Shown here one piece after another: positions 34,800 to 43,849 of a stretch of DNA of 64,000 bases; positions within the stretch are counted from its first letter, which is position 1, and each line of letters opens with the position of its first letter. The stretch spans positions 598,618 through 662,617 of the forward strand of contig NZ_LMGI01000003.1 in the NCBI RefSeq assembly GCF_001427105.1, read 5' to 3'. The position numbers were made by a program, and so were the translations under genes. A model generated the notes under the pieces. It saw only the letters and a program-made list of their open reading frames with translations. It did not search any database and had not been told where the DNA came from. This DNA is from Sphingopyxis sp. Root154 (GTDB lineage Bacteria; Pseudomonadota; Alphaproteobacteria; Sphingomonadales; Sphingomonadaceae).

Positions 34800-36042
34800 A
34801 ACGCAGCACCTGCACCGGATCGGTGTTCGCCGCCTTGAACGCCGGATAGAGCGTCGCGAGGAAGCTGAAGACGATCGCCATCACCGCGATCCCGGTGATC
34901 TCGAACGGGTCGGGTTTCGACGGCAATTCGGTAAGGAAGCGGATCGAGGGGTCCCACAAGGGCTGGCCGGTCAGGAACTCTACCCCGCGCAGCACGCCGG
35001 CACGGAAATAGAGCAGCCCGAAACCGAAGCCCATGCCGACGAGCGTCCCCGCGACGCCGATCGATACACCGATCGTCATGAAGATACGCAGCACCGCATC
35101 GCGCGGCGCCCCCATCGTGCGCAGGATCGCCATGTCGCGCGTCTTCGCCCGCACCAGCATGATCAGAGACGAGACGATATTGAATGCCGCCACCAGCACG
35201 ATCAGCGACAGGATGACGAACATCGCCACCCGTTCGATCGACAGCGCTTCGAACAGGCTGGCGTTCATCGACCGCCAGTCGGATACAACCGCCTGCGCCG
35301 CGACCTTTTCGGCGAGCGGCCGCAATATCTCGCCGACCTTGTCGGGGTCGGTGGTCTTGATCTCGATCATCCCGACCTGATCGCCGGTCAAGAGGAGCAA
35401 CTGTGCATCTTCCATCGGCATCACGACATAGGCTTTGTCGAAATCATAGACGCCAATCTCGAAAATAGCCGAAATGCGATAGCTGATTTCGCGGGGCACG
35501 GTGCCGAATGGCGTCGAGCGGCCCGCCGGATTGATGATCGTCAGGTTCGACCCGACGGTTGCGCCAAGGTTGCGCGCCAGCTCGCTACCGATCGCGATAT
35601 TGCCCGATCCGGCGGTCAGCGTGTCGAGGCTGCCCTGCAGCACCTTGCCGTTCAGCGTCTCGTTCTTGCGGATGTCGGGCACCAGCATACCGCGCACCAA
35701 AATGCCCTCGACGCGCCCGCTGAAGGTGCCGAGCAACGGCTGCTCGATCAGCGGCGTCGCCGAAACGACGCCCGGCGTCGCCTTCGCCTGTCTCAGTACG
35801 TCCTGCCAGTCGTCGAGCCGCCCCCCAAATCCCTGCACCACCGCATGGCCGTTGAGCCCGACGATCTTGTCGAACAGGTCGCTGCGCACGCCGTTCATCA
35901 CGCTCATCACGATCACCAGCGCCGCGACGCCCAGCGTGACCGCCATAAAGCTGAACGCCGCCGCGACGAAGATGAACCCTTCGCCGCGCTGCGGAAGCAT
36001 ATAGCGTTTGAAGATGGTGCGTTCGTACGGACGCAGGATCAT
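34792..36042 (-). CDS. Lipoprotein-releasing ABC transporter permease (LolC/LolE/LolF type)
   Basis: The 416-residue membrane protein has one N-terminal transmembrane helix (about 25-48), a large periplasmic domain (about 50-265), and three C-terminal helices (about 270-290, 310-345, 370-395), with the family sequences [21 protein letters not shown] and [16 protein letters not shown] (coupling helix contacting LolD). Only one permease gene is present here next to lolD, as in species that use a homodimeric permease instead of separate LolC and LolE. A separate second gene elsewhere cannot be excluded. The 408-bp region upstream carries its promoter and repeats. Confidence 0.93.
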   Translation of the reverse strand: MILRPYERTIFKRYMLPQRGEGFIFVAAAFSFMAVTLGVAALVIVMSVMNGVRSDLFDKIVGLNGHAVVQGFGGRLDDWQDVLRQAKATPGVVSATPLIEQPLLGTFSGRVEGILVRGMLVPDIRKNETLNGKVLQGSLDTLTAGSGNIAIGSELARNLGATVGSNLTIINPAGRSTPFGTVPREISYRISAIFEIGVYDFDKAYVVMPMEDAQLLLLTGDQVGMIEIKTTDPDKVGEILRPLAEKVAAQAVVSDWRSMNASLFEALSIERVAMFVILSLIVLVAAFNIVSSLIMLVRAKTRDMAILRTMGAPRDAVLRIFMTIGVSIGVAGTLVGMGFGFGLLYFRAGVLRGVEFLTGQPLWDPSIRFLTELPSKPDPFEITGIAVMAIVFSFLATLYPAFKAANTDPVQVLRYE

Positions 36043-36345
36043 GGAGCGATGTGCCTTTGCGGCGCATGAGGAATGACACGCATAGCGCCGCTTTAAGCAG
36101 CGCCGGCACCGCTGGCAATGGCCGCCGGCATGGCGTCAAACGGCAAATGATTTGCGGAATGTGTTGCCGATAGGTCACAGCGCCCGGCAAAAGCAGGGCC
36201 AAGTGCCCGTCAGAGAGTGACAAAGCCCCCCTGCGGACCTACCCACGCTGCTTCTGGTTCAACGCGGCCCAAAGGCCCGGCTCCAGGGAGTGCAGACCTT
36301 TCGCCGGGTCTGCAACAAAGGGGGATGGCGAGTGTTCGTCACAGG

Positions 36346-36439
36346 CGCCCGGGTTTCGCAAAGCGAGGCCCGGGCGTTGTGATTCCGGCCAATCACAACG
36401 CACTTCAAATTCGTCATTCCCGCAAAAGCGGGAACCCGG
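36346..36439. repeat. Cluster of three palindromes, including palindromic repeat copy 2
   Basis: The 36043-36449 gap holds no gene. In it, three palindromes lie back to back: CGCCCGGG 36346-36353 with 36369-36376; GTTGTGATT 36376-36384 with AATCACAAC 36391-36399 (perfect, 6-nt loop); and CGTCATTCCCGCAAAAGCGGGAACCC from 36412, a half unit of the element seen at 4414 and 44923. This lies just after the stop of the Crp/Fnr gene, where it could end or stabilise that transcript. Confidence 0.75.
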
Positions 36440-36449
36440 CGAGCCTTTG

Positions 36450-37133
36450 TTATCCCTCGCTCTCGCTGATATCTTCCAGCATATCGGCATCGAGCACACG
36501 CACGCGTCCCTGCTCCAGCGAAATCACGCCCGACTCTTCCCAGCTCTTGAGCTGGCGGTTGATATGCTCGCGGCTCATACCCGCGAAATTGCCAAGCTCG
36601 GTCTGGCTGAGCTCGACGCGGTGCGACGCCTCGACATCCTTGCGAATCAGGCGCTTGAGATAGCGCGCGAGCCGCGGGCCGGACGCATAGGCGCGGTCGC
36701 TCTCGATCGTCTGGTCGGCGGTGCGCAGCCGCCGCGCAAGCTGCTGCATCAGCGACCATGCGAATTCGGGGTGGCTCGCGGCGAAATCCTTGAGCGCATT
36801 GCGGCCAAGCTGCAACGCGCTACCCGCGCTTGTCGCGGTTACCGATGCGGTGCGTTCGCCGCCGTCGAGCAAGGCGATCTCGCCCAGGATCGCGCCGGGT
36901 TCGGCATAGGCGAGCACGATTTCGCGGCCGCCCGAGGTCAGCATCGACACGCGCGCGGTGCCTTCGGTCAGGATCAGCATCATGTCGCCCGGGTCGCCCT
37001 GGACGAGCAATTCCTTACCCTTGACGAAATTGACATGCACCGCCCGGCTCGCGATTTCGGCCCAATCTTCGACCGAGAGCCCGGAAAAAATGCTGTCGGG
37101 GCCCTGCAACTCGGCGAGTCTCGCGTGATCCAT
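36450..37133 (-). CDS. Crp/Fnr family transcriptional regulator
   Basis: The 227-residue protein has an N-terminal cyclic-nucleotide-binding-type beta-roll (about 15-125, with LLVQGDPGDMMLILTEG and PGAILGEIALLDGGERTASV), a dimerisation helix, and a C-terminal winged helix-turn-helix (about 165-215, LSQTELGNFAGMSREHINRQL). There are no cysteines for an Fnr-type iron-sulfur cluster, so a small ligand is more likely than oxygen sensing; GEIALLDGGERTASV resembles the cAMP-contact region of Crp. Targets are unknown. It lies 25 bp downstream of pyrG on the same strand and may share its transcript. Confidence 0.92.
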   Translation of the reverse strand: MDHARLAELQGPDSIFSGLSVEDWAEIASRAVHVNFVKGKELLVQGDPGDMMLILTEGTARVSMLTSGGREIVLAYAEPGAILGEIALLDGGERTASVTATSAGSALQLGRNALKDFAASHPEFAWSLMQQLARRLRTADQTIESDRAYASGPRLARYLKRLIRKDVEASHRVELSQTELGNFAGMSREHINRQLKSWEESGVISLEQGRVRVLDADMLEDISESEG

Positions 37134-37158
37134 TCCCCTACACCCCTTTTGCCCCGGT

Positions 37159-38790
37159 CTAGACCAGCCGGCTCTGTTTCACCGCCGCTTCGATGAAACC
37201 CGCAAACAAGGGATGCGGATCGAACGGCTTCGATTTGAGTTCCGGGTGGAACTGCACCCCGATAAACCACGGATGGTCCGGGCGCTCAACGATTTCCGGC
37301 AACATGCCGTCGGGCGACATGCCCGAAAAGACGAGACCGCCCTTCTCGAGCTGCTCGCGATAGGCGTTGTTGACCTCGTAGCGGTGACGATGCCGCTCGC
37401 TGATGTCGTTCGCGCCATAGACGCTCGCGACATGGCTGTTCGGCGACAGTTTCGCTTCATAGGCGCCCAGCCGCATCGTGCCACCCAGATCGGTGTCGGC
37501 GCCGCGCTTCTGCAAGCCTTCGTCGCTCATCCACTCGGTGATCATGCCGACGACAGGCTCGTCGGTCGGGCCGAATTCGGTGCTCGATGCGTCGGCGATA
37601 CCGCTCGTGTTCCGCGCCCCCTCGATGCACGCCATTTGCATGCCGAGGCAGATGCCGAAGAAGGGCACATTGCGTTCGCGCGCGAAACGCACGCTCGAAA
37701 TCTTGCCTTCGGAGCCGCGCTCGCCGAAGCCGCCGGGGACGAGAATGCCGTGCATCGGTTCGAGATTGGCGGCGAGATCCTCGTCGCGCTCGAACATTTC
37801 GGCATCGAGCCAGCGGATGTTGACCTTGACCCGGTGCGCCATGCCGCCGTGGACCAGCGCTTCGTTCAGTGACTTATACGCGTCGGGCAGCGAAACATAT
37901 TTGCCGACGACGCCGATAGTGACTTCGCCTTCGGGATGCTGTTTGCGGTCCATGATGTCGTACCAGCGCGACAGGTCGGGCGCGGGCGCGTCCTTGATGC
38001 CGAACGCACGCAAAACCTCGCTGTCCAGCCCCTCGCCATGATATTGGACCGGGACGGAATAGATGCTGTCGGCGTCGAGTGCGGGGATGACCGCTTCCTT
38101 GCGGACGTTGCAGAAGAGCGCGATTTTGGCGCGCTCGGTCTCGGGCAGCGGCTTTTCGCAGCGGCAGAGCAGGATATCGGGTTGAACGCCGAGCGACGCC
38201 AGTTCGCGCACGCTGTGCTGCGTCGGCTTGGTCTTCAGTTCGCCCGCGGCCGCGATGTACGGCACCAGCGTGACATGCACCGAGATCGCATTTTCGCGCC
38301 CCTCTTCATTCTTGAGCTGGCGGATCGCTTCGATGAAGGGCAGCGATTCGATATCTCCGACGGTGCCGCCGATTTCGCACAGCACGAAATCGAGGTCGTC
38401 GATGTCGGTGCGCGCGAATTCCTTGATCGCGTCGGTGACGTGCGGGACGACCTGCACCGTCGCGCCCAGATAGTCGCCGCGGCGCTCCTTGGCGATGATG
38501 CCCTGATAGATGCGGCCCGAGGTGACATTGTCGCTCTGGCGCGCTGCAACGCCGGTAAAGCGTTCATAATGCCCCAAGTCGAGGTCGGTTTCGGCGCCGT
38601 CGTCGGTCACATAGACCTCGCCGTGCTGATAGGGCGACATCGTGCCCGGATCGACGTTCAGATACGGATCGAACTTCCGGATACGGACGCGATATCCACG
38701 CGCTTGCAGCAAAGCCGCGAGGCTAGCCGCCATCAAACCTTTGCCAAGCGAGGAGACCACGCCGCCGGTGATAAAAATGAACCGCGCCAT
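37159..38790 (-). CDS. pyrG: CTP synthase
   Basis: The 543-residue product is of full family length. The amidoligase domain begins [18 protein letters not shown] and shows [21 protein letters not shown]; the C-terminal glutaminase domain carries the nucleophile cysteine in [11 protein letters not shown] near residue 380 and the catalytic His-Glu in [10 protein letters not shown] near 515. It converts UTP to CTP with glutamine as nitrogen source. No ribosome site is visible before the ATG. It follows secG, in the tpiA-secG-pyrG order common in alphaproteobacteria, with two hairpins in the gap. Confidence 0.98.
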   Translation of the reverse strand: MARFIFITGGVVSSLGKGLMAASLAALLQARGYRVRIRKFDPYLNVDPGTMSPYQHGEVYVTDDGAETDLDLGHYERFTGVAARQSDNVTSGRIYQGIIAKERRGDYLGATVQVVPHVTDAIKEFARTDIDDLDFVLCEIGGTVGDIESLPFIEAIRQLKNEEGRENAISVHVTLVPYIAAAGELKTKPTQHSVRELASLGVQPDILLCRCEKPLPETERAKIALFCNVRKEAVIPALDADSIYSVPVQYHGEGLDSEVLRAFGIKDAPAPDLSRWYDIMDRKQHPEGEVTIGVVGKYVSLPDAYKSLNEALVHGGMAHRVKVNIRWLDAEMFERDEDLAANLEPMHGILVPGGFGERGSEGKISSVRFARERNVPFFGICLGMQMACIEGARNTSGIADASSTEFGPTDEPVVGMITEWMSDEGLQKRGADTDLGGTMRLGAYEAKLSPNSHVASVYGANDISERHRHRYEVNNAYREQLEKGGLVFSGMSPDGMLPEIVERPDHPWFIGVQFHPELKSKPFDPHPLFAGFIEAAVKQSRLV

Positions 38791-38819
38791 GGGAGGAAAG
38801 ACTTACTCAACGGGAGGGG

Positions 38820-38867
38820 GACGGCGCAAGCCGTCGAATCGCATCCGGCGGAAATATTTTCCGCCGG
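38820..38867 (-). promoter_or_regulatory. Two hairpins between secG and pyrG
   Basis: CCGGCGGAAA (38845-38854) and TTTCCGCCGG (38858-38867) form a perfect 10-bp stem with a TAT loop. GACGGC (38820-38825) and GCCGTC (38830-38835) form a 6-bp stem whose 4-nt loop, on the plus strand, is GCAA. They lie in the 108-bp gap before pyrG. No T-run follows on the minus strand, so this is not a standard terminator; an RNA-stability or attenuation role is possible. Confidence 0.5.
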
Positions 38868-38898
38868 GCGGGTTTAAGGTGGAGGCCGAAGCCGCCGG

Positions 38899-39342
38899 TT
38901 ATTTCTTGGCGGGCGGTGCCTGAGCGGGAGCCGGGGCGGCTTCCTGGCTTGCAGCAGCGGCTGCGGCTGCGGCTGCCAACGGATCGTCGCTCGCCGGCGC
39001 TGTGCCAGCAGGGGCCGGCTGCGTCGCGCCGGTTAGCGACGAGGCCGGAGCCGCGCCACTCGTCTGCGCCGTTTTCGACAGCGAAGTGTCGATCGTCGAA
39101 CCGCTGCGGCCAACCGAGGCCATCGCCGCAAGCACGATCGACAGTGCGACGAAAGCCGTCGCAAGGATCGTCGTCGCACGGGTCATGAAATCCGCCGCGC
39201 CGCGCGCCGAAAGCAGGCCCGCGGGGCTGCCGCCGACGCCCAGACCGCCACCTTCCGACTTCTGCATCAAAATGACGCCGATCATCACCGCGGCGACGAG
39301 CGCCTGCAGGACGAGGATGAAGGTGAAGAGACTGGACATCAT
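38899..39342 (-). CDS. secG: Preprotein translocase subunit SecG
   Basis: The 147-residue product has the SecG pattern: a first membrane helix (FTFILVLQALVAAVMIGVIL), then MQKSEGGGLGVGGSPAGLLSARGAADFMTRATTILA, and a second helix (TTILATAFVALSIVLAAMA). The C-terminal 70 residues are a long Ala/Pro/Ser-rich low-complexity tail, longer than in Escherichia coli SecG (110 residues) and typical of alphaproteobacteria. It assists SecYE in protein export. The ATG at 39342 is preceded by GGGAAA; the next codon is also ATG. Confidence 0.95.
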   Translation of the reverse strand: MMSSLFTFILVLQALVAAVMIGVILMQKSEGGGLGVGGSPAGLLSARGAADFMTRATTILATAFVALSIVLAAMASVGRSGSTIDTSLSKTAQTSGAAPASSLTGATQPAPAGTAPASDDPLAAAAAAAAASQEAAPAPAQAPPAKK

Positions 39343-39412
39343 ATTTTCCCGAACTTGCGCGGCCTCAAACGGACCGCGCCCGCGGCGCACATAGAGACGA
39401 AGCGGCTTCGCT

Positions 39413-40165
39413 TCAACCCGCGAGTGTCGCCGCTGCCGCGATGATTGGTACGAACTTGGCAGCCGTCAGGCTGGCGCCGCCCACCAACGCACCATCGACG
39501 TCACCGACATCCAGCAGTTCGGCGGCGTTCTCGCCATTGACCGACCCGCCGTACAAAATACGCATATCCTCTGCCGCGCCGCCGAACCGCGCCGCCAGTG
39601 CCCCACGGATCGCACCATGCATTGCCGCGACATCGGCGGCCGTCGGCACCAGCCCGGTCCCGATCGCCCAGATCGGTTCATAAGCGATGGCAAGGCGATA
39701 CGGGTCGAAGCTTTCGGGCACCGATCCAGCGATCTGCGCGAGGACATAGTCGATAGCACCGCCCGATTCGCGGACCTCGCGCGGTTCGCCGACGCACAGG
39801 ATCATCGACAAGCCGGCGGCAAGGCCAGCTTCGGCTTTCGCGCGCACGTCGGCGTCGCTTTCGGCGAAGCCTTCGCGGCGCTCGCTATGCCCGACGATCA
39901 CGACGCTCGCGCCGATGTCGGCGAGCATCGCCGCCGCGACCGATCCGGTGAAGGCGCCCGAGGAAGCGCTATGGCAATCCTGTCCGCCGACCGCTTTCCC
40001 CGGCGCGGCAGCGACCATCGCGCCTATTAGCGTGAAGGGCGGGCAGATCGCGACGTCGACGGCGGCATGCTCGTCCGCCGCGGCAAAGATCGCCTGCGCT
40101 TCGCCTATTGCCGCCGAAAGCCCGTTCATCTTCCAGTTGCCGACCACATATTTGCGCCGCGTCAT
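39413..40165 (-). CDS. tpiA: Triosephosphate isomerase
   Basis: The 250-residue product has VGNWKMNG at the N-terminus (substrate lysine), the catalytic histidine in VVIVGHSERREGF near residue 95, the catalytic glutamate in AIAYEPIWAIGTG near residue 165 and the phosphate loop ILYGGSVNGENA. It interconverts dihydroxyacetone phosphate and glyceraldehyde 3-phosphate. GGAG lies 9 bp before the start. It is divergent from ppiD; the 182-bp gap contains the promoters of both and no further gene that I can see. Confidence 0.98.
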   Translation of the reverse strand: MTRRKYVVGNWKMNGLSAAIGEAQAIFAAADEHAAVDVAICPPFTLIGAMVAAAPGKAVGGQDCHSASSGAFTGSVAAAMLADIGASVVIVGHSERREGFAESDADVRAKAEAGLAAGLSMILCVGEPREVRESGGAIDYVLAQIAGSVPESFDPYRLAIAYEPIWAIGTGLVPTAADVAAMHGAIRGALAARFGGAAEDMRILYGGSVNGENAAELLDVGDVDGALVGGASLTAAKFVPIIAAAATLAG

Positions 40166-40347
40166 TTATCTGCGTCTCCCTCTATTCGAACCTTGCCCCC
40201 GCCCTAGCGGCGCACGGGCGCGATAGGCAAGCCGCGTCGCGCACAGGCGATAAAGCCCCTTTCCGGCCTTGATGCGGCCCCGCCTCCCGCCTAAAGCAGC
40301 GCGCAATCGCGCGTGACCCGCGCCCTGCCGGAAAGAATGCCTGCTCC

Positions 40348-42294
40348 ATGATTACCGCTATCCGCGCCATGTTTTCCTCGACGATCGGCAAATTCCTTGC
40401 CCTCGGCTTCGTCGTCCTCGTCGGCCTCGCCTTCGCGCTGGGCGATGTGACGGGCAATTCGAGTTTCGGCGGGCTCGGCGGCGCCAATGTCGCCAAGGTC
40501 GGCAGCGAACAGATCGGCGTCGGCGAACTGCGCGACCGCGCGCGCCAGGCTTATGATCAGGCGCGGCAGCGGCAACCGGGCCTGACGATGGCCGCGTTCG
40601 TTGAAGCGGGCGGGCTCGACCAGGTGCTCGATCAACTCGTCGAGGGGAGCGCCTTCGACCAGTTCGCGACCGACATGGGTTTCAGCGTCAGCAAGCGGCT
40701 GATCGACGGGCGCATCGCCGATCTGCCCGCCTTTGCCGGCGTATCAGGCAAGTTCGACCAGAAGGTCTTCGAGAATTTCCTGCGCCAGAACGGCCTCACC
40801 GAAACGCAGCTTCGTCGCGACCTGCGCCAGCAGCTGCTGATCGAGCAGCTCGCCGCACCGATCGCCATGATGCCCCGCATCGCGCCGGGCATGGCCCAGC
40901 CCTATGCCGCGCTGCTGATGGAACAGCGTCGCGGGCAGGCGACCTTCATTCCGGCGAGCCCCTTCGCGCCGACCGCCGATCCCGGCGACGCCGCGCTGAA
41001 GACGTTCCTGTCGCAGAATACCGCCAAGTTCACCGTCCCCGAGCGCCGCGTGATCCAGTACGCGCTGTTCGACCGCGCCGCAGTGCCGGTGCCCGCCGTC
41101 ACCGACGCCGAAATCGCCAAGGTCTACAAGGACAATGCCGCGCAATATACCGCGAGCGAGACGCGCCGCTTCGCGCAGGTGATCGTCCCCGATCAGGCCG
41201 CAGCCACCGCGTTGGCCGCCAAGGTTCGCGGCGGGACTCCGCTCGCCGCCGCGGCGCAGGCCGCGGGCCTCTCGGCTTCGACCACCGGCGACCTGACCCA
41301 GTCGGCCTTTGCCGCGACGAGCAGCGCCGCGGCGGCCAAGGCCGCCTTCGCCGCCAGGCGGGGCGACCTGATCGGCCCGACGCAGACCGGCCTCGGCTGG
41401 ACCGTCGCGCGCGTCGAGGATGTGACCGCGAAGCCCGCGCGCAGCCTCGCCGACGCCAGCGCCGAGATCCGCACTGAGCTTGCCAAGAACAAGGCGAACG
41501 AGGCGATCGTCGACTATTATAACGCGATCCAGGACGCCGTGAACGGCGGCGCGTCGGTCGAGGAAGTCGCCGCCGACCGCAAGCTCCAGCTTGTCGAGAC
41601 GCCCGCAATCCTGCCCAGCGGCCGCGCCCCCGCCCAGCCCGCTTTCGTCCCGGCGCCCGAGCTGGCACCGCTCGTCGCACAGGCTTTCCAGGCCGCCGGC
41701 GAAGGCGAAGGCCATATCGCCACGCTCGTCGAGAATGAGAAATTCGCCGTCTATGCCGTGAAATCGATCACCGCCGCGGCGCCGCCGCCGTTCGCGCAGA
41801 TTCGCGGCGACTTGCTCAGCGAATGGCGTTTTGCCGAGGGGCAGAAGGTCGCCCGTGGGAAAGCCCGCGCGATCGTCAAGGCGGTCGAAGGCGGCAAGAG
41901 CCTGAACGAAGCCGTCGCCGCTGCCGGCCCAAATATCGGCAATGTCCAGACGATCGGCGGCCGCCGCGCCGAACTCGGTGCTGGCGGCAAGCCCGTTCCG
42001 CCCGAACTTGCCCTGCTCTTCTCGATGGCGAAGAACAGCGTCAAGACGCTCGAAATCCCCGGTAACCGCGGCTGGATGGTGATCGCGCTCAACGACGTTC
42101 AGCGCCCCGATCCGAAAGCGATCGAGCCGGCACGCGTCGCCGCGATCGCGCAGCCGCTCGCCCCCGCCTTCGGCAATGAACTGATCGAGCAGCTCGCCGC
42201 CGAAGCCAAGCGCCGTGTGGGCGTGACGATCAACAAGGATCTCGTCAACCAGCTGCGCGCCGAGCTGACCGGCACCGCGCCGGTCTCCGAATAA
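40348..42294 (+). CDS. ppiD: PpiD-type membrane-anchored peptidyl-prolyl isomerase/chaperone
   Basis: The 648-residue protein has one N-terminal membrane anchor (about residues 12-32, IGKFLALGFVVLVGLAFAL) and a large periplasmic part. A SurA/PpiD N-terminal chaperone domain spans about 45-200 (VGSEQIGVGELRDRARQAYDQ, DLRQQLLIEQLAAP), followed by a parvulin-like domain (about 255-360, ETRRFAQVIVPDQAAATALAAKV ... RRGDLIGPTQTGLGWTVARVEDV). The parvulin core has lost much of the active-site signature, so it may be mainly a chaperone for proteins leaving the Sec translocon. trpE begins 2 bp after its stop, an arrangement common in alphaproteobacteria. Confidence 0.9.
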   Translation: MITAIRAMFSSTIGKFLALGFVVLVGLAFALGDVTGNSSFGGLGGANVAKVGSEQIGVGELRDRARQAYDQARQRQPGLTMAAFVEAGGLDQVLDQLVEGSAFDQFATDMGFSVSKRLIDGRIADLPAFAGVSGKFDQKVFENFLRQNGLTETQLRRDLRQQLLIEQLAAPIAMMPRIAPGMAQPYAALLMEQRRGQATFIPASPFAPTADPGDAALKTFLSQNTAKFTVPERRVIQYALFDRAAVPVPAVTDAEIAKVYKDNAAQYTASETRRFAQVIVPDQAAATALAAKVRGGTPLAAAAQAAGLSASTTGDLTQSAFAATSSAAAAKAAFAARRGDLIGPTQTGLGWTVARVEDVTAKPARSLADASAEIRTELAKNKANEAIVDYYNAIQDAVNGGASVEEVAADRKLQLVETPAILPSGRAPAQPAFVPAPELAPLVAQAFQAAGEGEGHIATLVENEKFAVYAVKSITAAAPPPFAQIRGDLLSEWRFAEGQKVARGKARAIVKAVEGGKSLNEAVAAAGPNIGNVQTIGGRRAELGAGGKPVPPELALLFSMAKNSVKTLEIPGNRGWMVIALNDVQRPDPKAIEPARVAAIAQPLAPAFGNELIEQLAAEAKRRVGVTINKDLVNQLRAELTGTAPVSE

Positions 42295-42296
42295 GG

Positions 42297-43814
42297 GTGA
42301 GCCTCGAAGGCAGAGCAACAGCGCTCGAAGCGCTGGCGCAGGGCCGCGGCGCGGTCGTCTGGCAGCGGCTGATCGCCGACATCGAAACCCCCGTTTCGGC
42401 GGCGCTCAAGCTGATCGAGCCGGGGCGCGGAGACTGGGTGCTCGAATCGGTCGAAAGCGGCGAGACGCGCGGGCGCTACAGCCTGCTCGGACTCGACCCC
42501 GACCTGATGTTCGAAGTCACCGGCGACGCCGCGCGGATCAACCGCGACTGGCGCCGCGACCGCGAGGCGTTCGAGCCGCTCGCCACCCCTGCGCTGCAGG
42601 CGCTGCGCGATCTCGTCGCCGAATGCCGCTTCGACGTGCCAGAGGGGCTACCCAAGGCGCTCGCGACGCTCGTCGGCTTCTTCGCCTATGAAACGATCGG
42701 CCTCGTCGAGCGCATCCCGCGCGCGCCGGGGCCGGGTCTCGGCCTTCCCGACATGGTGTTCGTGCGCCCGACGGTTATCCTGGTGTTCGACCGCCTCGCC
42801 GACGAACTCTTCCTGATCGCGCCGATCTGGCCCGATCCGGAGGGCGCCATCGACCGGATGATCGAGGCGGCACAGGACCGGCTCGACACCATCGCCGCGC
42901 GCCTGTCGAGCGTCAGCGCCCACGCCGAGCGCGCCGCGACCGACGCGCTGCCGACCGATATCGCCGCAAACGCCGCAACGACCCCCGCGCATTTCGCCAG
43001 GATGGTCGCGACCGCGAAGGACTATATCGCCGCGGGCGACATTTTTCAGGTCGTGCTGTCGCAGCGTTTCTCGACGCCGTTCGACCTGCCGCCCTTCGAT
43101 CTTTACCGCGCGCTTCGCCGCATCAACCCCTCGCCCTTCCTCTATTTCCTCGACCTGCCCGGGTTCGCGCTGATCGGCTCGTCGCCCGAGATCCTGGTCC
43201 GGGTCAGGGACGGCGAAATCACCATCCGCCCGATCGCCGGCACCCGCCCGCGCGGCCGTACCAGCGCCGAGGATGTCGAGAACCGCGAGAGCCTGCTCGC
43301 CGACCCCAAGGAACGCGCCGAACATCTGATGCTGCTCGACCTCGGCCGCAACGACGTTGGCCGCGCTGCAATCGGCGGCAGCGTCACGGTGACCGACAGC
43401 TACACCGTCGAATTCTACAGCCACGTCATGCACATCGTCTCGAACGTCATCGGCCGCATCGCGCCCGACAAGGATGCAATCGACGCGCTGTTCGCGGGCT
43501 TCCCGGCGGGCACCGTCAGCGGCGCGCCCAAGGTCCGCGCGTGCCAGATCATCGCCGAACTCGAAGCCGATGCGCGCGGGCCTTATGCCGGCGGCGTCGG
43601 CTATTTCGCGCCCGACGGCAATATGGACAGCTGCATCGTGCTGCGCACCGCGATCGTCAAGGACGGCGAAATGCATGTGCAAGCAGGCGCGGGCATCGTT
43701 GCCGACAGCGACCCCGCCTATGAACAGCGCGAATGCGAGGCCAAGGCGGGCGCGCTCTTCGCCGCAGCGCGCGAGGCGGTGCGGCTCGCGGGTACGCCGG
43801 GGTACGGGCAATAA
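42297..43814 (+). CDS. trpE: Anthranilate synthase component I
   Basis: The 505-residue chorismate-using enzyme starts with GTG 2 bp after ppiD. It has the regulatory N-terminal region with LIEPGRGDWVLESVESGETRGRYSLLG, whose LLESxxx element binds tryptophan in feedback-inhibited enzymes (LESVESG here), and the catalytic C-terminus FQVVLSQRF, PSPFLYFL, IRPIAGTRPRGRT, LDLGRNDVGR and GAPKVRACQII. It converts chorismate to anthranilate with ammonia from TrpG. No tryptophan-rich leader peptide is visible upstream, so control by attenuation at this point is unlikely. TrpG is encoded 1.2 kb downstream, after an inserted hydrolase gene and a palindromic repeat. Confidence 0.96.
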   Translation: MSLEGRATALEALAQGRGAVVWQRLIADIETPVSAALKLIEPGRGDWVLESVESGETRGRYSLLGLDPDLMFEVTGDAARINRDWRRDREAFEPLATPALQALRDLVAECRFDVPEGLPKALATLVGFFAYETIGLVERIPRAPGPGLGLPDMVFVRPTVILVFDRLADELFLIAPIWPDPEGAIDRMIEAAQDRLDTIAARLSSVSAHAERAATDALPTDIAANAATTPAHFARMVATAKDYIAAGDIFQVVLSQRFSTPFDLPPFDLYRALRRINPSPFLYFLDLPGFALIGSSPEILVRVRDGEITIRPIAGTRPRGRTSAEDVENRESLLADPKERAEHLMLLDLGRNDVGRAAIGGSVTVTDSYTVEFYSHVMHIVSNVIGRIAPDKDAIDALFAGFPAGTVSGAPKVRACQIIAELEADARGPYAGGVGYFAPDGNMDSCIVLRTAIVKDGEMHVQAGAGIVADSDPAYEQRECEAKAGALFAAAREAVRLAGTPGYGQ

Positions 43815-43849
43815 CTTGACCTGATCGGGCCGCGCGCTAGCGTCCCGCC

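Noticed and set aside
36239..36759. Small open frames in the gap behind the Crp/Fnr gene
   Set aside because: They lack ribosome sites and protein-like composition, and run through palindromes or the regulator gene in another frame.
40166..40347. GC-rich gap between tpiA and ppiD examined for a tRNA or small RNA
   Set aside because: No cloverleaf or clear hairpin with a T-run was found; it is a divergent promoter region.
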